From contig JAQFVV010006294.1 of the NCBI GenBank assembly GCA_028023455.1, positions 246,001-310,000 on the forward strand: 64,000 nucleotides of DNA, written 5' to 3'. Shown one piece after another: positions 12,298 through 24,399 of this stretch. Numbering within the stretch: position 1 is the first letter of the stretch; each line of letters opens with the position of its first letter. A program made the translations under genes and the position numbers. The notes below the pieces were generated by a model that was not told the DNA's origin, searched no databases, and saw only the letters and a list, made by a program, of their open reading frames with translations. Source of the stretch: Epiperipatus broadwayi (lineage: Eukaryota > Onychophora > Udeonychophora > Euonychophora > Peripatidae).

Positions 12298-15200
12298 GTT
12301 ATGTCAGCCAGTTATAATACTCGCTGGTGAACAATCTATGCAGTAAGCCAACCTTGCCCTGCCTATATATGCATACAATAATCATAATCACTGAGACTAA
12401 TGCTGGTAGAATAAGAAAAGCAGATTTAATTACAATACACTAATATATGCATATTTACACGAATACATTAAAACAGGCTGCAGAAAGGAGTTTGCTATTA
12501 ATTGAAAGGAGACCCTTTGATTCCTCTTGGAGGCCTTAAAGGAACGAGCAGGGCAAATTCCTAATGTCCACTCCATACGTTCTTGTCGTTGCAGCTGTTA
12601 TTACTATGTGATTATTCATATAGTATACGAACATGGATGGGCTTCTCACCAACACGCATTAGCCAGCGTGGTGAGTTTATTGGCTTTTTACCTCTGAGTT
12701 TAAGATCAAGAAATACCATGGTCTTTCTTCTCAGTGCTTGATAAGGCAGAATGAATGTTTGTGTAAATGATAAATATTTTTCCAATACATATATACAATT
12801 ATGACAGACAAAACTAAAGCATGGCCCTTATTCCCAGGAGGCTGTAAAGTCACCAACCAAGGCAGCGATTGGTGGCTGAAGGCAGAGGGTGCTAAGAATC
12901 CCCTGATTGTGGACCCAGGCTGCCATTTGATGACGACTTTTTATTTAGGTACTTACAACTGCAGATCACTTTCAAGTGAAGGAAGATTGCAAGAATTAGA
13001 AGAACTGTCTTATATTAAATGGGACAGTATTGGACTTTGTGAAGTTAGAAGAAAAGGTGAAGAAACAATTGATTTAAAAAGTGGACATATACTCTATTAT
13101 AAAGGCACACATATTGGAAGTACAAGTGGAGTAGGATTCATTATAAATAAAAAGTGGAAGAACAATATTGTGGAGATTGATGGTGTATCGGACAGAGTTG
13201 CAAGATTAGTTATACAACTTAATAGCAGATACCAAATGCAGATAATTCAGGTTTATGCCCCAACAAGTTCTCATAGTGATGAAGTAGTAGAAGATTTTTA
13301 TATGGATGTACAAAAGGCTTTTGATCAGAGTAAACAACATTTTAAAATTGTTATGGGAGACTTTAATGCTAGAATTGGTAGACAAATGAAAGATGAAATT
13401 GCTGTAGGTAATTTTGGTTATGGTAATAGAAATGAAAGAGGACATAGACTTGTGGAGTTTGCAGAAAAAGAAAAACTTTATATTATGAATTCATTTTTTG
13501 AGAAAAATGTTAAAAGGAAATGGACATGGAAGCATCCAAATGAAGGTACAGCAGAATTGGATTATATTTTGACTAACAGGAAATACATATTTCAAGATTG
13601 TAATGTTCTTAATAAATTTAATACAGGAAGTGATCATCGATTAGTAAGGTGTAAGTTACGTGTTAATGTAAAACTAGAGAGACAAAAATTATTGAGAAAA
13701 ACAATATTTACAGTTGATATTCCTAATCTTCAGAAACATTCTAACGAATTTAAATTAGAACTTACAAATAGGTTTCAAGTGTTAGGAGATTTTGAACATG
13801 ATTGAGATTTGAATGAAATTAATATGAAAATAACTGATACACTTTTAAAAACTGCAACAAAGATAGCTGGTAGAAAAAAGCAGCAATTGACTAATAAAAT
13901 TTCTACTGAGACTAGAGAATTTATGAAGAAAAGAAGGAATATGAAGATATACAAAAATGATGTATTAAAAAGAATTGAATATCTCGAATTTTGTAAAATG
14001 GTACAGAAAGGAGTTGAAAATGATATAAGAAAGTATAACTGTGAAATAGCAAGGAAAGCTGTAGAAGAAAATAAAAGTCTCAAGAATGTTAAACAACATT
14101 TTGGTATTGGTAGGAAATTTATATCTGCAATAAGAAAAAAAGATGGAATTATTACTAAAAAGAGAGATGACATCATGAAATTGGTAGAAGATTTTTATCA
14201 AGAATTATATAGTAATAAAGAACAAGTATCTCCTATATCTATTACATCTTCCGAATTGCCCAGAATTTTAAATGAAGAAGTGAGACATGCAATTAAATGT
14301 ATGAAGAAAGGAAAGGCTCCAGGTAATGATGGAATTATAATTGATATATTAAAAAAAGGAGATGAAGAAATAGAAACAATTTTAGCAAAGTTATATACCA
14401 AATGTCTAAATGATAAAGATGTACCGGAAGATTGGAAGAATGCAGTAATAATATTAATATTTAAAAAAGGTGATAAAGAAGATATTAAAAATTACAGACC
14501 TATCAGCCTTTTATCAGTTTTATATAAAATTTTTACCAAGATAATTACAACTCGTCTACAGAGAACTTTGGATTTCCACCAACCAAGAGAACAAGCTGGA
14601 TTTAAAAGTGGTTTTTAGTACAATAGATCATATTCAGGTATTGAGAGAAGTCATAGAGGGGACAAATGAATATGAGTTGTCATTATGTTTTGGATTTGTA
14701 GATTATGAAAAGGCATTCGATTCTATACACATTTCTTCAGTGATTAAAGCATTGGATCATCAAGGTATAGATCCAGGATATTGTCATATTTTAAAGAATA
14801 TTTATAAAAATGCAACAGCAACAATTACATTACATAATGATACTGGAAAAATCAACATTGAGAAAGGTGTAAGGCAAAGTGACTCCATATCTCCAAAACT
14901 TTTTACAGCAGAAGAATTTTGTGGATTAAAATGGGAAACTAAAGGAATGAAAGTAAATGGAGAGTATTTAAGTCATTTAGATTTTGCAGATGATGTAGTT
15001 GTTTTTGCAAATAATGCTTCAGAGCTGCAGGAAATGTTGCAGGAGTTAGCAGATGAAAGTAGAAAAGTAGGACTAAAGATAAATGTTAAAAAGACTAAAG
15101 TAATGTTTAATCGATTTGCTCAAAATATGAAAATAAAGATTGATTATGAAGAATTAGAAGAAGTTAACAGTTACAACTACCTAGGTCAGATTATTAATAC

Positions 15201-15825
15201 AGATGGAAACATAATGGAGGAAATTAATCATAGAATTAAACTTGGTTGGAGTGCTTTTGGTAGAAATAACCTGATACTAAAAGGAAATATGCCTATGTGT
15301 TTGAAAAGAATGGTTTTTAACAAATGTGTTTTACCAGTTCTTGCTTATGGATCTGAGACTTGGATACTTAATAAAAGAGCAATACAGAGACTTCAGACCA
15401 CTCAAAGGAGTATGGAGAGATGTACGTTGGGAGTAACAAGAAGAGATCGAAAACGCAATGTATGGGTAAGACAACAAACAGGTGTTACTGACCTTATTGA
15501 AAAAATTTAAAAGATTGAAATGGAGTTGGGCTGGACATATTGCTAGAAGAAATGATAATAGATGGACAATTGAAATTTTAAACTGGATTCCAAGAGATTG
15601 TAAAAGACCCAGAAAGAGACCACATGTGAGATGGATGGATGAAATAAGAAAATGTGCAGGGGTGTTGTGGAAAAGAGAAGCTAAAAATCGGGGAAGATGG
15701 ATTAAACTTGGAGAGACCTTCATCCTGCAGTGGACTGATAATGGTTGATGATGATGATGATGATGATGACATTAAAACAATCATTATAAATTTATATCAA
15801 TAAACCCGATGGTATACCAAAATAA
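12298..15825 (+). mobile_element. RTE-clade LINE, nearly full length, with target-site duplication
   Basis: An about 3.5-kb insertion between two copies of TAATAAAGATCT (12286-12297 and 15826-15837). It has a 5' untranslated part of about 500 bp, one endonuclease plus reverse transcriptase coding region (12801-15748), and a (TGA/GAT)n tail at about 15744-15769, the 3' hallmark of RTE elements. About 55 bp of other sequence follows the tail before the duplication, which is odd for this clade. Relatives lie at 26795-28700 and 35573-36185. Confidence 0.85.
12801..15748 (+). pseudogene. RTE endonuclease-reverse transcriptase, recently inactivated
   Basis: The protein nicks DNA and copies the element RNA into the cut site. 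Endonuclease motifs in order: GTYNCRSL, IGLCEVR, GDFNARIG, LDYILTN and GSDHRLV (12950-13660). Reverse transcriptase motifs: NYRPISLLSVLYKIF, motif A DYEKAFDSI, motif B GVRQSDSISPKLF (the usual GVRQGD with G changed to S), motif C LDFADDVVVFA (about 14979-15011). The C-terminal signature RLKWSWAGHIARRNDNRW follows. Three lesions break it: TGA at 13803-13805, an extra T near 14613, and a +1 shift near 15506. Removing them leaves one continuous frame, so inactivation is recent. The ATG at 12801 is the first in frame. Confidence 0.9.
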
Positions 15826-15837
15826 TAATAAAGATCT

Positions 15838-16960
15838 ATGCGACCTACTTTATAGTCCCTATATGCTGACTCTTGGCGGTTCGGAGGCCAGCAGTCCGCT
15901 CTGGGGCTATTGTGATAAATAAGCGACGTTCAGCGCCTTTCACAGTTCATCTGCGTCGGTAGAACTCCCAGTTTGTAAGTGTCTGATGCTTTACACTTTC
16001 ACTCATTTCGCCAGTTCTGATTTTCTGGATTTGATTGGTCAAATCTTGTCCGTCCGTCCTGGTCGGATCAATCCCTCCCAGTTGACTTGCAGAAGCAGAT
16101 TTAGACTTACGTTTTACTTTGATTGATTACCCTTTTGCAGCCCGATTCCTTTTTAATTATTCATCTTGTTTATCTGCAAAGTTCCTTCGTTAATTAACCT
16201 TCCTATCTAAAAGGATTTGTTTTCTTGCTGTTTTACAAAATAACACAGCTACTAAAGTCTAAGATAATTTTAAATTAACGAAGTATTTTTATCTTCACGT
16301 ATATATATATATAACTTGCGTATGTGTATGCGACAAATTATACACGTACATATGATTAAATATTAAATCCCCATTTACAACATTTACTATTATTATTTTG
16401 TGTGTATGTGTATTTTAATTATACACCTACATAACAATACTTCCCCCAAGTTCGAAGATTATCTGTTAGTCTTCGAACTTAACATATAATCATTTAAATG
16501 TTTGGGAGGGTTTATTTTCCTTTTTAGTTGTTGCCGTGAATTATTTTCCATTTGTAGTGATGTATGTGTATAATTAAAACACACACAAAATAATAATAGT
16601 AAATGTTGTATAAATTACATTACTTTTTATAGATTTATAATTACGTATTGCTTTTTAATAAAAATTATTTATTTACTCTTGACATAAATACCGTAACTTT
16701 AAAAAGACACATAAAGTAAAAAAAATTTAGAAAAACACCGTAACTTTAAAGACACACAAACAAACTAAACAAAAAAAAAAGATTAATAAACATTTACAAA
16801 AATGAAAGACTAACATCATATAGTATTAGTTACTATAATATTTTATTAGAAATCTAAATCAGATCTTTTTATATAAAATCAATCACAGGTCTGGCCCGGA
16901 ATCGTTATATGTATATGTTTTTGATTAGTATCAACGCCATCCCGCGGCTAACACCAGAGA
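15838..16960. other. GC-richer unclassified repeat-like DNA around a MITE
   Basis: From about 15840 to 16160 base composition rises (GGCGGTTCGGAGGCCAGCAG and similar), as in retroelement noncoding regions. No inverted ends, TSD or coding sequence could be defined. It may be the right part of the older element into which the RTE inserted. Confidence 0.35.
16376..16610. mobile_element. Palindromic MITE with long inverted repeats
   Basis: Arms of about 45 bp, beginning TACAACATTTACTATTATTA on the left and ending with the inverse AAATGTTGTA on the right, enclose a shorter perfect hairpin (AAGTTCGAAGA...TCTTCGAACTT, about 16448-16480). TA occurs at both ends, so a Tc1/mariner-type TA target is possible. 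No coding sequence. Confidence 0.65.
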
Positions 16961-19900
16961 AAAGAAATTTACCGATTTTTAAATTAAATTAAATCTTAAT
17001 GCTCTACTGACCTTACCTTTTCTAAGATACAGATGACATGTTTGATATCCCACAAAGAGACACATACTAAGTCAATGCTTTGCCTTAAATACTATTTGGG
17101 ACTGAATAAAAAGTTATCTTTTGCCAATTCTGAGTCAATTTAGCTATTACTAACTTTCCTCAGGATTTCTTTCCTATTATTTATCTTACTACTTTCATTT
17201 GTTTGACCCCTGATATATCAGATGTATATTTATAAATAACTGATAACTACAAAGATCTCCAACATAATCACCAAAACTTTAAGTCAATAAGAAATCATGA
17301 CAAAAAAAAATGTATATATCAGATTATATAATCAAACTGGGGGCAGAATAAAAATATAAATATCAAGCATAATCAGTAATAAACTTAAGCCAATTAATCA
17401 TAATCAAAAATTGGTCTACCTCAAATTATATAATCAAACTTGGGGCAGGGTATGGCCATAAATTTTTACTTCTTAGACAGTGGAAGAGAGCCGAGCCCCC
17501 CAAATATAATGTATGCAAAAGTTATTCTGCTGCCTACTATATATAAACCTTTAGAAAATCCAATAAAATTATGATGAAAGATATAAAAAAAAAAAATTAA
17601 TATGCATATACTGTGTATATATAACTCCATGAATGAAGAAGATAAAATTTTGAATAATATATATCAATTTTTCATACCTCCTGCTCACCATTTTCTTGCC
17701 TTTCTTAAATTTAAAAACTAATAAAAATATATTAAAATAATATGGAATAATAATTTGTTCCTTTTTCTTTTATTATAACATTCTCCTCCAGTGCTAAAAC
17801 AAATTTTTTTTCTCTCTTTTCTCTTGACCAGTCTTGACCACAAAGTATATTTTTTAAAAATCAAACTGTTGCAAAAAAAAAAAAAAAGATAACAAATATT
17901 TTAAAACTGTATATATATAATGACAATAATAATATGCTTAGGTCCTTTGATTAAATGATATTTCTGGCAAAATAATAATTTTTCAGTACTATGGTAATAT
18001 TGCAAACTTTTCACTTAAAAAAAAAAAAAAAGAACAATGTTTCCTAATTATTTATTCAAATCAAATGATATAAAATGTAAAAAATATTAACATTTGTCAA
18101 TACTCTCTCTTTTATTATTAATTTCTTCTACATAGTGATTACAACTTCAATTTTAATATTTCATAAAACAACCTCATTTTATTAAAATCTTGGTCAATCA
18201 TCTCAACCATCATTCTTAATTTAGCAACAGAAATTTTAAGGGAAAATAAATTTCATAAAAATAATTTCCCAACTGTATCATAAAGGAAAACATTGCTTTA
18301 CCAGCTACAATAATAACCTAAAATTTTAAAATTGAATAATCACAATTATTACTTGAGAAAAATGAATGATTATTGGATTTTATCCTCAACTGATTTAAAT
18401 ATTTTTCTAGAAAATATAATTTCTTCTGTCTAGAAGATAAAAACCAATTATCTACACTCTATTCAATAGCAAATTTATTGTAAGCTCAGTATGCAATGGT
18501 TATTAAGTGGTAATGTGTTTATAAAATCCCTATCTCGATTAGTTTCTGGCTTTTGCCTTCATCAGTAAAGACTATATTTCAAAATTACATTTAATGCAAC
18601 CTTTGCATAATGCATTAAATTAAACTTTAAATTTAGCCTTCACAGATGAAACAAAAACCAGAAATTGTCTTGGAAATGGAATTCTATAGCACCATACAAT
18701 CTAGTATCCATTGGTTACTCAATCTTTTAACCAAAAAGTTTTAGAGTAATATGAAGATAAATGCTCTTGGAATTATGTAAATGAGCATATGATACGATCA
18801 TGTGATGACAATGTTGGCAATTTCAAATTTTAATGCTTACAAGCAATCAATGGATTTTTTTATTATTAGTAATTCACTGCCATATCTGAAATGACAGAAA
18901 TTTATTTGTGATAAGAAACATTGCAACAAGTGTATTGTATAATTTGATGTCATTCACAAATCTATTCAATGTAAACTTGAAGTAAATAACTATCAAGTCC
19001 TTTCTATTTATTGCATTGAATAAAAATTCCAATGTTAAAAAAAAGTTAATAAACTGAAACCTATTGTCAGGAAGAAAAAAGAATGACAGAAAAAAATAAA
19101 TTAAAAGATAATTCTGATATCTTATTTGGTAAAAAAAAAAAAAAAAAACTATGAAGAATAAGTAATCTACCTTTTTATTGCTATTTTCATTATAATAACT
19201 TACTTGACAAGCAACCTTAAATATATACAAGTCAATGGAGATTTTGTTAAATAGAAAAAGTGAACAAATTTGTTTATGATATTTTATATGTAAGTTTATT
19301 TAAAAGATGTTAATAGTCTAAAAGCTCATGCTAAAACTCATTATAAGGCTAAGAATTTGTCCTGTATTTTTGAAAATTGTAAGTTAACATTTTAATGTTT
19401 TTCCTTCTTCCTAATCTTCAATTCATTGATTTTGTTAACAAATATATTTAATAACTCCTTTCATTCATGCTTCATTCAATGCAACATTGTTTCAACACTT
19501 AATTTTATTTTATTTCCTTACAGCTATATATAATATTTTTACATAACTGTAATTAAAGTAAGAATTACGTATGTTTTTAAAGTATAATTATAAAATACCG
19601 TACTTCTATATAATCATGGATGCTTAAATATTTTTGTATCTCTGATTAAGAATTGCTGGAAAGTAAAGAAAATAAAATTAAATGTAAAAGCAATATGTTG
19701 AATTGAATAAATTGTAAATAAAAGGAGTTATTAAATATATAACTTAATATTTTGCACTAAGAAACATCTCAAGAAGCATATGCCGAATATATAGGTGCAC
19801 TATCATTTAAATATTATTTGTGATCTTTCATAGGCATTTGGAATATGAATCTTGCATATTCAGAATAAACACTAATTCTTCTTACTTATGACAAACATTA

Positions 19901-22716
19901 GGATGGAATGTTTACATTAACTCCTCTATCTTTTAATTATATTAGTAGAAAGCTCTTCTAATTATATTAGCAGAAACTCTGCCCAAAAATTTGTTTGAAG
20001 TATTGTCTTTAAATAAGGATATAAACATACTTGACAAATATTCTGTTATGTTCCTAATTAATGGTGATATTGATATGTTGGCAGATTAGAAAAATTAAGG
20101 AATATGAGAACAGGATAGTGGAATTAACAAAATTTTATTTTATTTTATTATTTTTTAGTAGGAGGGAGAAAAAAGAAATAAATCACGGCTGGTAAAATTA
20201 CTGGGTAATAAGAAGTATGAAGTAAATGAATTTATGGTGATATATAAGTGATTTAGAGAGAATTTAACTTAGATAACACGATTTCTGAGTGTGTGGCCTA
20301 TAAACTTATGACCATTTATTAAAAAGATATTTCACATTGTATTTACATAGAGATTGCAATACAATAACTGCACCTCACAATCTTAATGGCACAAAAAACT
20401 TTATTGCTAAAAATAAGTCAGTAAAAGAATTCATTTCTACTGATAGAATAGCAACTGGTAAATTTATTACATCATAAAATATAAGGTAAAACTTTTTAAC
20501 TAGGAGGAAGAGAAATAGATTATCAATTAAGAATAGATATTAATATGCTAGAAGTCCAAACAAACAAAAAAATATGCAAAGTAAGAGATTTTTTAGAAAT
20601 AAAAAACACTGCAAAATGATCAAACATGCTGATTAGATAAGATAGTAGTCCGATTATCAATATAATTTAGAAGAAAAAACATTTTGCGAAAGCTCTTATA
20701 GCAATCTATTGAGGATTCAATATAACAGCAGCTGCTTCACTACTCTGTTCCAGAAAAAGAAAAAACATTGGATATTGTTATCAAAATAGCTGAAGTGAGT
20801 TAAGTCTACTAGAAAGCATGTAGAAGAGTCCCTAAACTCAATCAAACACTATCAATCATTTACCAATCAGATAAAAGTCAAAATACAAATATTTAATCAA
20901 ACTGTTTAAAATATTAATTATGTCTGCCAACCACTAGTTACTACATATAATAATCAAATATTTGTGTGATGTTTATAGAAGCGATATTACAACAAATTCC
21001 TTTTACTTAAATGTTTACTGCCATTTATTGTATTAATATACCTTGCAGACTGGGGAAGGTAATATACAATATTAATTTTCATCATCGTTTTTTAGTTCTC
21101 CAAATAACTAAAAGCATTATCTTGTTACATTAATTTGTTGACAATTTCAATTTTTATTGAATTTTATACTACCTATCTGCACTTATCATAAGGATTCTGT
21201 AGAAAACTATATGACTTTTCACTTATTGCTATGAATCTAATATGTATTAGAAAGTATAGATATTTATAAATAAAAAGTGAGAGCCATTTATAGAAAATTG
21301 TGCATATCTTCAATATTTGAATATAGTTGCACAAAAAAATTAGCATATTAAAAAAATAAACACAACAAAATATTCGAGTTCATAGTATTTTCATCTGTTT
21401 CTACATTTTATAATTTTTACAAAAAAGACTAAATTTGATATCATCTATTACTACTATTACTACCTTATACATTTAATCTCATAACATTTGTAATTGTAAA
21501 CAAAACCATATAGAATTATTGATTGAAACCTGTTCATGTTTTAGAAAAATGCTGCAATAATTAATTGCCTACATATTTGGAAGAAAAAGAAAAAATATTA
21601 TTACAAGATGACAATAAAGCCTTTAATTTTTTTTATACTATGGAATACTTTTTGGAAGTTCTATACTTTCACAAAACCTCCAACAAATTGGAAACACTAT
21701 TTAAAAATAAAAAAAAGAGAGACAAGCAATAAAACCAAATGCATAGAAGTTTTCTTATATGTTTGAAGAAAAAAAAACACTTTTAAACATGGGTAAATCC
21801 CATTTATTTTTAATAAATAGACCTTGGTATTTAATACAAATATTAAAAAAATTTTAGAATACATAAAAAAAAAAAAAAATTACAAAAAAAAAAGCCACTG
21901 GAGTGGCTTGCATAAAAAAAAAAAAAACTCAATAAAAATTAATGCTTCATGAAAGAAGAGATTCACAAAATATTAATGAGGAAGATGAGAAACATACCAT
22001 ATTGTCAACTGAGAAAATAGGGATAGAAAAAGATGATTAGAGTGAGCTAAAAATTCATATTTAACATTTTTGGCCAATGATGTGTGAGACAACGATTAAC
22101 GGAAGCAATTTGGGAAAGGTATTGGCTCATAAGTATGTTTACAGCTAGAAACAATATTATAATAAAAAATATAATAATAACTGAATCGTTACTTGCTGTG
22201 AAGATTATGCAAAATATGCAGGGTGAGTATCAATCCAGTAAACTGAGTCTATCATTACATCATTATGCTAAACAGCAAGGGGGGGAAATGATTGTAGTTA
22301 CCAGATACTAAATGAAAGGTTAACAAAATCCATTCAAATCCAGATTTTTTTTCTACTTTACTTAGTTAAGACTCTAATGCTACTCTATCACTACATTAAA
22401 CCTCAAATGCAAATATTATAATATTAACACATTACATTGATTGAATGACTTTTCTTTTAACATTAAAGTTTCTTCTATAGCATTTCAACACTTGATCAAT
22501 TTAAATTTTTCATCATGAAAAAGGTTAAATAACACAGAATTTACAAAAACTGAAACTGAACAGGAAAAAAAAAACTATCTAAAAATAATTTATATTTCAA
22601 TTTATTATTATGAAAAAAAAAGACAGCATCAAAGTACGATAAATTAGTAGATGACATAAGCAAATGTGAGCCTATTAAAAAATAATTGATGGAAATATTC
22701 TGTAAAAATTACTAAC
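16961..22716. other. Long AT-rich intronic or intergenic stretch
   Basis: No convincing exon was found on either strand; in particular I did not find the next downstream pyrophosphatase exon. Short open frames near 18874-19230 and 22084-22311 are low-complexity and unsupported. It contains A/T homopolymers and the decayed hammerhead-type relic at 18490-18760. Confidence 0.5.
18490..18760 (-). repeat. Decayed hammerhead-family relic
   Basis: The minus strand reads CTGATGA, AGGC-AAA-AGCC, AGAAAC near 18530-18565, matching the ribozyme core and stem II of the elements at 23-24 kb and 49-50 kb, and nearby ATAGGGATTTTATAAAC matches their flank. Stem I is no longer complementary and the cleavage triplet reads AUC. 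Inverted partner sequence is visible at about 18640-18750 (ACCAGAAATTGTC). Confidence 0.6.
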
Positions 22717-22832
22717 CTCCATTTTGGCATTGGTCCATCTTGGCACTTCAACAATCATATTAAAAATACATTTATCCTCATTACTGTAGAGTGGTATATC
22801 ATGGAAAGGTGAAACAACACCGTTTGGTCCAT
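22717..22832 (-). CDS. Inorganic pyrophosphatase, one internal exon
   Basis: Soluble inorganic pyrophosphatase hydrolyses pyrophosphate to two phosphates in the cytosol or mitochondria and so drives biosynthetic reactions. The minus-strand exon is 116 bp. It enters with two bases of a split Asp codon and then reads through GVVSPFHDIPLY and EVPRWTNAKME, near-exact family signatures of the eukaryotic enzyme N-terminal to its active-site region. Splice signals are clear: a pyrimidine-rich tract ending TTGTAG before the exon and GTTAGT after it, entry phase 1 and exit phase 0. The metal-binding Asp motif belongs to a later exon not found here. Neighbouring exons must lie far away or outside the window; whether this is the PPA1 or PPA2 type cannot be told. 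Confidence 0.9.
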
Positions 22833-23186
22833 CTACAAGAAACAATATGTGATTTTAAAAAAATACACTTTTGACTATAAAGATATAAAAAAAATACTTG
22901 TAATAATTTTACAATAACTTTATTTTAAATTTGATTATTCACAGCTAAATGATTGATTGTACAAAATCTAGTGCAGGTTTATACTATACTGCAAATCACA
23001 CAAAATATTTTCAGCATAAGTAATTACATTAATTCATTATTATCTAATTAATTTTAATAAATCTAAGTTACAATTAAACATAGTATTACTATAAACAGAG
23101 CAAAACTCTCCATACAGTATTGCCACCTGTGCTAAACAGTGGATGCCAGAAGGCTTGTGCATAAAATCCCTATCCAATGCCTACTC

Positions 23187-23245
23187 ATCCAATATCCCCA
23201 GACTAGTTTCTGGCTTGTGGCCTTCGTCAGTGAGGAGCTTTGGAT
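23187..23245 (-). ncRNA. Type I hammerhead ribozyme, copy 1
   Basis: Minus-strand order: stem I 5' strand AUCCAA-AGC-UCCUCA, core CUGACGA, stem II GGC-CACAA-GCC (with a flanking A-A mismatch), GAAAC, a two-base loop, GUC, then stem I 3' strand UGGGGA-UA-UUGGAU. Stem I forms two 6-bp helices around an internal loop. Predicted cleavage follows the C complementary to 23201. N7 of the core is C instead of U, which the consensus allows. Confidence 0.75.
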
Positions 23246-23642
23246 CTGAGAGCACTGCATCTAGATCTTAGAATCTAATGCAACCCTCTAGCAACCACCT
23301 TTTATCTCTACTTAACTACAAAACTATGAGAATGAAATTGAAAACATAAAAAATATTTTCAATCTAAGCTCAATAGCTTATATAGTCATATGGGTCTGAA
23401 CTCAGTTCAGCACCCATACATTTTGGTGTCTTTGGCTCTTTTACAACCATAGCCACCACTATCCTATTAGGCAGGATTGGTGTTAAACCATTAAGCATCA
23501 CATGATCACATTTCCTATACTAGCACATTAATTGTTGATAAACAGAGCAAAAGTCTCCATACAGTATTGCCACCTGTGCTAAACAGAGTAATCAATGGAT
23601 GCCAGAAGGCTTGTGCATAAAATCCCTATCCAATGCCTACTC

Positions 23643-23701
23643 ATCCAATATCCCCAGACTAGTTTCTGGCTTGTGGCCTTCGTCAGTGAGGAGCTTTGGA
23701 T
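23643..23701 (-). ncRNA. Type I hammerhead ribozyme, copy 2
   Basis: Same 59-nt fold as the copy 456 bp to its left, with core CUGACGA, stem II GGC/GCC, GAAAC and GUC. Predicted cleavage follows the base complementary to 23657. Between two such sites a tandem transcript would yield monomers of about 456 nt. Confidence 0.75.
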
Positions 23702-24094
23702 CTGAGAGCACTGCATCTAGATCTTAGGATCTAATGCAACCCTCTAGCAACCACCTTTTATCTCTACTTAACTACAAAACTATGAGAATGAAATTGAAAA
23801 CATAAAAAATATTTTCAATCTAAGCTCAATAGCTTATATAGTCATATGGGTCTGAACTCAGTTCAGCACCCATACATTTTGGTGTCTTTGGCTCTTTTAC
23901 AACCATAGCCACCACTATATTGGATGAGTAGGCATTAGATGGGGATTTTATGCACAAGCCTTCTGGCATCCATTGATTACTCTGTTTAGCACAGGTGGCA
24001 ATACTGTATGGAGAGTTTTGCTCTGTTTATAAACAATTAATGTGCTAGTATAGGAAATGTGATCATGTGATGCTTAATGGTATTACTATAAACA

Positions 24095-24399
24095 ATGAGC
24101 ATTGCCAATTGCTCAAAAAGCTTTGTGATAAATGCTTAGCCAGAGAAAGCATTTAAAATATCTCTGTCAGGACCCCCCCCCAACCTCTGACCATGGTTTT
24201 GTGCTTTGGCATTCCTCAGAGAAGCGCTAGGGTAGTTTCAGAGTGCACTGTAAGTTTTGAAAAGAAAAGCATCAAAATTGAGCAAAACTAAATGAAAAAT
24301 AAATCATAAAAATAATTTATTTCTTCTCAATAGAAACTAGACTCTAGGATGGCTTTAGTTAATTTTCTGCACAATAAAAATAAGAAAAATGTATGGATA
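24095..24399. other. Spacer between hammerhead elements
   Basis: No gene seen. It has a 9-C run (24173-24181) within locally GC-richer sequence (about 24170-24240), then AT-rich DNA. Confidence 0.4.

Larger units (their letters stand above)
23098..24079. mobile_element. Hammerhead-ribozyme element, tandem plus inverted copies
   Basis: Two direct units (starts near 23098 and 23545; corresponding ribozyme sites 456 bp apart) are followed at about 23918 by an inverted partial unit ending GATCATGTGATGCTTAATG. The whole is flanked by GTATTACTATAAACA at 23083-23097 and 24080-24094, a 15-bp target duplication. There is no protein coding. Each direct unit carries a hammerhead ribozyme on the minus strand. 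The arrangement resembles Penelope-type insertions and small retrozymes, so mobilisation by another element's reverse transcriptase is inferred. Confidence 0.8.

Noticed and set aside
18874-19230. 118-residue open frame, minus strand
   Set aside because: Phe/Tyr/Leu-rich low-complexity translation of A-rich DNA without motifs or splice signals.
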